In this document: piece by piece, positions 60,530-64,000 of the stretch
Numbering within the stretch: the first letter of the stretch is position 1
How the letters are laid out: the number at the start of each line of letters is the position of its first letter
Assembly (NCBI GenBank): GCA_963556195.1
Contig: OY744531.1
Span: 49,387,700 to 49,451,699, forward strand
Reading direction: 5' to 3'
Length of the DNA stretch: 64,000 bases
Source of the DNA: Sepiola atlantica
Lineage: Eukaryota > Mollusca > Cephalopoda > Sepiida > Sepiolidae
Made by a program: the position numbers and the translations under genes
The notes under the pieces: model-generated
Seen by the model: only the letters and a program-made list of their open reading frames with translations
Told to the model about the DNA's origin: nothing
The model's database searches: none

Positions 60530-60988
60530 AGCAGGAAAATAAGGAACATGAAAATAAATATATAATGTATATCTTTAAAATAGAGCCTATCATGAAAATA
60601 GTTGATGCTCGATATACAAGATAGAGCAATTATATAGCAATTAAAGGATGAGAATAAAAGTTGTAAAAATACAAAATCTATTACATCTTCAGTTGTTCAA
60701 AACAAGGGATTTATTTTTCCTAAAACCATGGGTTTTCAAAGAATTGAATTCTTATCATCAGAGGAATACAAGAATTACCAAAGTTAAAATTTGAAAAGAT
60801 CAAAAGATAAAATGCTATTCGAGAAAAATGTCAAAGGGGAAAAATGCTGAGATTGTCCAATGCAAAGAAGATAATTGAAAAAAAAGTTCACCGTAAAGGA
60901 AAATGCAGCAGCAGGTTCAAAGGTAGTAAGTCCAAGGGCAATTATAAGAATCAACAAAGTCAAAAATCCGGTTGTTTGGAAGTTGCAA

Positions 60989-61037
<49 letters not shown>
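60989..61037. repeat. (AT)n microsatellite
   Basis: About 49 bp of AT. Confidence 0.96.
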
Positions 61038-61040
<3 letters not shown>

Positions 61041-61191
61041 TGAAGATATATGGCAAGAAAGATACACAGAAACATTTATGTTTCATTCCCAGGGAAAATC
61101 ATAAGACTAATTACTTTACTAAGCTCTACTCATATATTGAGCACTGTTGAAGCAAATACTGCAAATATATATACATGTAATATATTATATG

Positions 61192-61408
61192 AGTGTACTT
61201 CCTCTGTTAAAAAATTATGCTTTGTCAGTGTTCGCACTAATATTTTTATAAAATACTTTTTTTCTTTTGTTAAACTTGACAATTTGAGACATTTTCTTTC
61301 TTTTTTATTATTTTTCTTTTAACTTTACCAATTGAAACGTTATTTTTATTGGTATGAACACTGGTGAATCAAAAACATTTTCTCATTTTTGATGGAAGGT
61401 GTACACTA
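61192..61408. mobile_element. 217-bp MITE with ~50-bp TIRs (GTGTTCGC family)
   Basis: Left TIR 61192-61243 (AGTGTACTTCCTCTGTTAAA...GTCAGTGTTCGCAC) and right TIR 61351-61408, whose reverse complement reads TAGTGTACACCTTCCATCAA...ACCAGTGTTCATACC. T-rich core, no ORF. Fragments at 2074-2134 and 42117-42176. Confidence 0.8.
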
Positions 61409-61412
61409 GTAT

Positions 61413-63396
61413 GTATATACTAGGTACGCGCAAAATCAATGACCGATCCCAAAATGTAAAAACATTTTGACCCTCCCTTCACTTAAAAATTCACTAAAAT
61501 TCAGGAAATCAACCAATTTTAATGAAATTTTCAATATTTATTAATCAACGCACACGGAATATAATGAAACCATTTTTTTTTAAATCTTAGTGAAAATGTA
61601 TTATTTTTTTAAACAAAATACACCTTTACTACAGTTATATTTTTATATATTAATTTAAAAAATGCATTAATTTTTTTATTTTTTTATGAAAATAAAGCAT
61701 TGTAGATGTTAACAATTAATTTTTTTTTTAATATTTCGTATATATTACGAAAAAGGCTCCTAAATACCGTGTTAATAAAATCACTATAACTCGAAGAAAA
61801 ATTAATTTTTTGAATTAGCGATATTATTATTGAATAAAGCATTGTCTAATCAATATTTTCACAAAAAAAAATATAATTGCAAAAAATATTTCATGTGATT
61901 TTAATGATTAGAGTTTCTGGGAAAATAAAAAATGCGACATAATTATATTTCCCTTTCATACATAAACGTGTTATCATCAGCGCAAAAAAAATTTTATAAT
62001 CTTGAAAATAAACCAAAAATTGAAAAATTTGAGACTCAGGAACATAATGAAAAAAAAGAATTTTAAAAATTTAATTATTTCTACTAACGATTCACTTGGA
62101 ACGCTATGGAAGTCACGTTATGTAATAAACAGGCGCGATTAAACCTCCCACCACTCACTCACACTACTCCCCATAAAATTTTATTTTCAGAGATTCATTG
62201 ATTTCATTAATTTCACAATTCATAGTCAATTACTTGGAAAGATAAAACGTAATTTTGTCCTCGTTTTTGTTATTAATAAATATTATTTAAAAAGTTTAAA
62301 ATTATGTATTCATAAATAAATAGTTCAAATATGACATTTTCTTTAAAAATTGAATTATATTTATTTAATTATAAATAATTGTTAATGTTTTTAAATTTTC
62401 AATGAATAAATTGTTAGTGTAGTCATTGACTTTAATCTACTTTTTCACACTTAAAATTAAAAAAATACACTTTATTTTAAAAAGAATTAATGTAATTTAT
62501 CGTTACGACACGTTAAGAATAAATCGAATAACTAAAGTTTTTAATCATGTAAAAAAATTGACGCAGTTCATAACGTAAAATAATTTTTAACATTTTAAAG
62601 TTTTATTTCAAATTCTAAGGAAAAACATTGGTAAACAGATGTCATCAATAATTTCAGAATATTACTGAATTAAAAACTAATACCAAGTTAAATATGAATC
62701 TTTAGTTAAAAATAAATAAAATCTTAATTGCGTACATTCACAAATATTTGAATTAAATAAGCATTTCCTTTTTTATTATTAAAATAAAATAAGGGTACTT
62801 AAATTAATTAAATTTCTTTATAACCTTCAAAAGAATAAAGGAATTAATGGATAATAATTTTTCAACTTCTATAAACTATTACCAAACCATTTTTATATAT
62901 AAAGTTAAAACTTATAAACAGAAATATTATTATATTTTCGTCTTCCATATATTTTGCATTGCGATAGTCGTTTACCGATTTACTGAATGCCGGATTTTAC
63001 TAAACTGACTTTTGGGAGGGATAATTTTGCTAATTTTTAGTAAAACGTAGGATTTTTTTTGATTCAGTATCTTATGGACTTTAATTTAATAATTATCTTT
63101 GAAATAGTTTCCAAAAACTTATATTTATCTTTCAAGGGATTTGTACAAGTAATTTCTTCAAAGTTCAAAATTCACTGAATTTTTGGGTTTTTCAGCCGTC
63201 GTGATATCATATTTCATTATAATTTCTCTTTCACACATAAATATACAGTTTTTTTCCTTTTAGAGATTAAGTTTAGGCTTTTATCTTTCAAACACAAAGT
63301 TTACACGGAAACTAATTAAATAATTAATAATAAGCGTTTTTTAATAAGCATAGTCCGTACAAGAGACGGCCATTTTTGCACGTACCTAGTATATAC
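61413..63396. mobile_element. ~2-kb AT-rich element with 24-bp TIRs
   Basis: GTATATACTAGGTACGCGCA AAAT at 61413-61436 is inverted at 63372-63396 (ATTTTTGCACGTACCTAGTA TATAC). The interior (very AT-rich, no ORF over 60 codons) has no transposase. TIR style and TA-rich borders suggest a mariner-like non-autonomous element. It starts five bases after the preceding MITE ends. Confidence 0.65.
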
Positions 63397-63619
63397 AAAT
63401 TGTTTTTTTCTTCCATGGCATACTACTTTGCCTCTACAATATCGACACTTAATTTTAAAAGCATAGTACTGTCAACCAATATGTAACAGTTTACCACATT
63501 TTCCTGTATTCATTGGAAACAGAAGCAAGATGACTTGCATGCAAAGAAAATAATTCTGTGCTCTTTAATGACATTTGCCTCAAAAAAAGTATTTGCTATC
63601 AAAATATACACATACATAA

Positions 63620-64000
63620 TTTCATTAAATCATAATAGAAAAAAACTTATGGTTATTTAAAATGAATCTGAAGCAATTGCAGGAACTTGCCGCTTCTGAA
63701 TATGTCATTTAGTCAGAGATCCACTATCCCAAGCCAGAATAAGCATGTTCAGAAAGAAACTGAAGTGAAAAGCATTATATTTTTTAAAGAACATGGTGGA
63801 ATGAAAAAAAAAGAGCTAGTCAGAATCAAATTTTGATTTGTCAAATGTAATGCTATCAATGTCTAACTTCGAAAAATAGACTAACTTAATTTTATATGTT
63901 AGATTTCTTTAAATCCTTATAGAAAAAAATTATAATCATTTAAAAACGAGTCTAAAACACCTGCAAGCACGTGCTGATTCCAAATAGACCATTGATTTTG
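63620..64000 (+). repeat. ~280-bp spaced direct repeat, cut by window edge
   Basis: TTTC-TTAAATC-TATAGAAAAAAA at about 63620 recurs at about 63903, and CTGCAAG/GCAGGAACTTGC-like text follows both. A second full unit would need sequence beyond 64000. Confidence 0.5.

Overview
This is AT-rich, repeat-saturated nuclear DNA from an animal. No bacterial or organellar gene organisation is visible. Very long (AT)n, (CT)n, (GT)n, (AAT)n and (GAA)n tracts, tRNA-derived SINEs, several LINE clades, Penelope-like elements, Tc1 and small palindromic DNA transposons, together with tiny exons separated by multi-kilobase introns, fit a mollusc and most probably a cephalopod (octopus-like). That assignment is an inference; no marker gene proves it. 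|| One host gene can be assembled by eye. It lies on the minus strand between about 22.3 and 9.3 kb. A signal-peptide exon ending in a perfect GTAAGT donor is followed by a 13-nt microexon, a 33-nt exon and a 44-nt exon. All four stay in one frame and read into the astacin propeptide signature FEGDI, so this is the 5' part of an astacin-family zinc metalloprotease gene. Its catalytic exons are not identified and may lie left of the window. || 0-9 kb: 82-bp satellite, MITE end, a ~600-bp SINE-like element, microsatellites, and the 3' end of a CR1/L2-like LINE. 9-22.4 kb: astacin exons with intronic tRNA-SINEs, a 687-bp palindromic MITE, a 5S-rRNA-derived SINE, a CCAAT-rich promoter-like block and an RTE-like LINE tail. 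22.4-30 kb: gaps, a small pseudogene fragment, R4/Dong-like LINE 3' ends next to (TAA)n. 30.28-33.12 kb: a Tc1-like transposon whose transposase 3' end has expanded into a ~1.6-kb, 24-bp minisatellite. 33.5-39 kb: a Helitron-like end, a U2-snRNA-headed SINE, and several LINE 3' ends, partly in nested palindromes. 42.1-47.3 kb: a nearly complete but broken R4/Dong-type LINE with restriction-like endonuclease, then a CR1-like LINE RT. 47.9-49.4 kb: two decayed Penelope-like elements head to head around an (AT)n tract. 50-54.3 kb: R4 3' UTR, 5' part of another LINE (APE endonuclease), a Helentron-like tandem-repeat element inside (AT)n, and a Ty3/Gypsy 5' LTR-PBS-gag fragment. 57.8-59 kb: broken RTE-like LINE. 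59.6-64 kb: a 372-bp duplication plus inverted copy inside (AT)n, a MITE with ~50-bp TIRs, and a ~2-kb AT-rich element with 24-bp TIRs. || The recurring theme is mobile DNA landing in, or growing, simple repeats. R4-like LINEs sit between (TAA)n tracts, several small elements sit inside (AT)n tracts, and tandem arrays have grown inside transposase and LINE reading frames. All mobile-element ORFs seen are interrupted, so none looks autonomous here.
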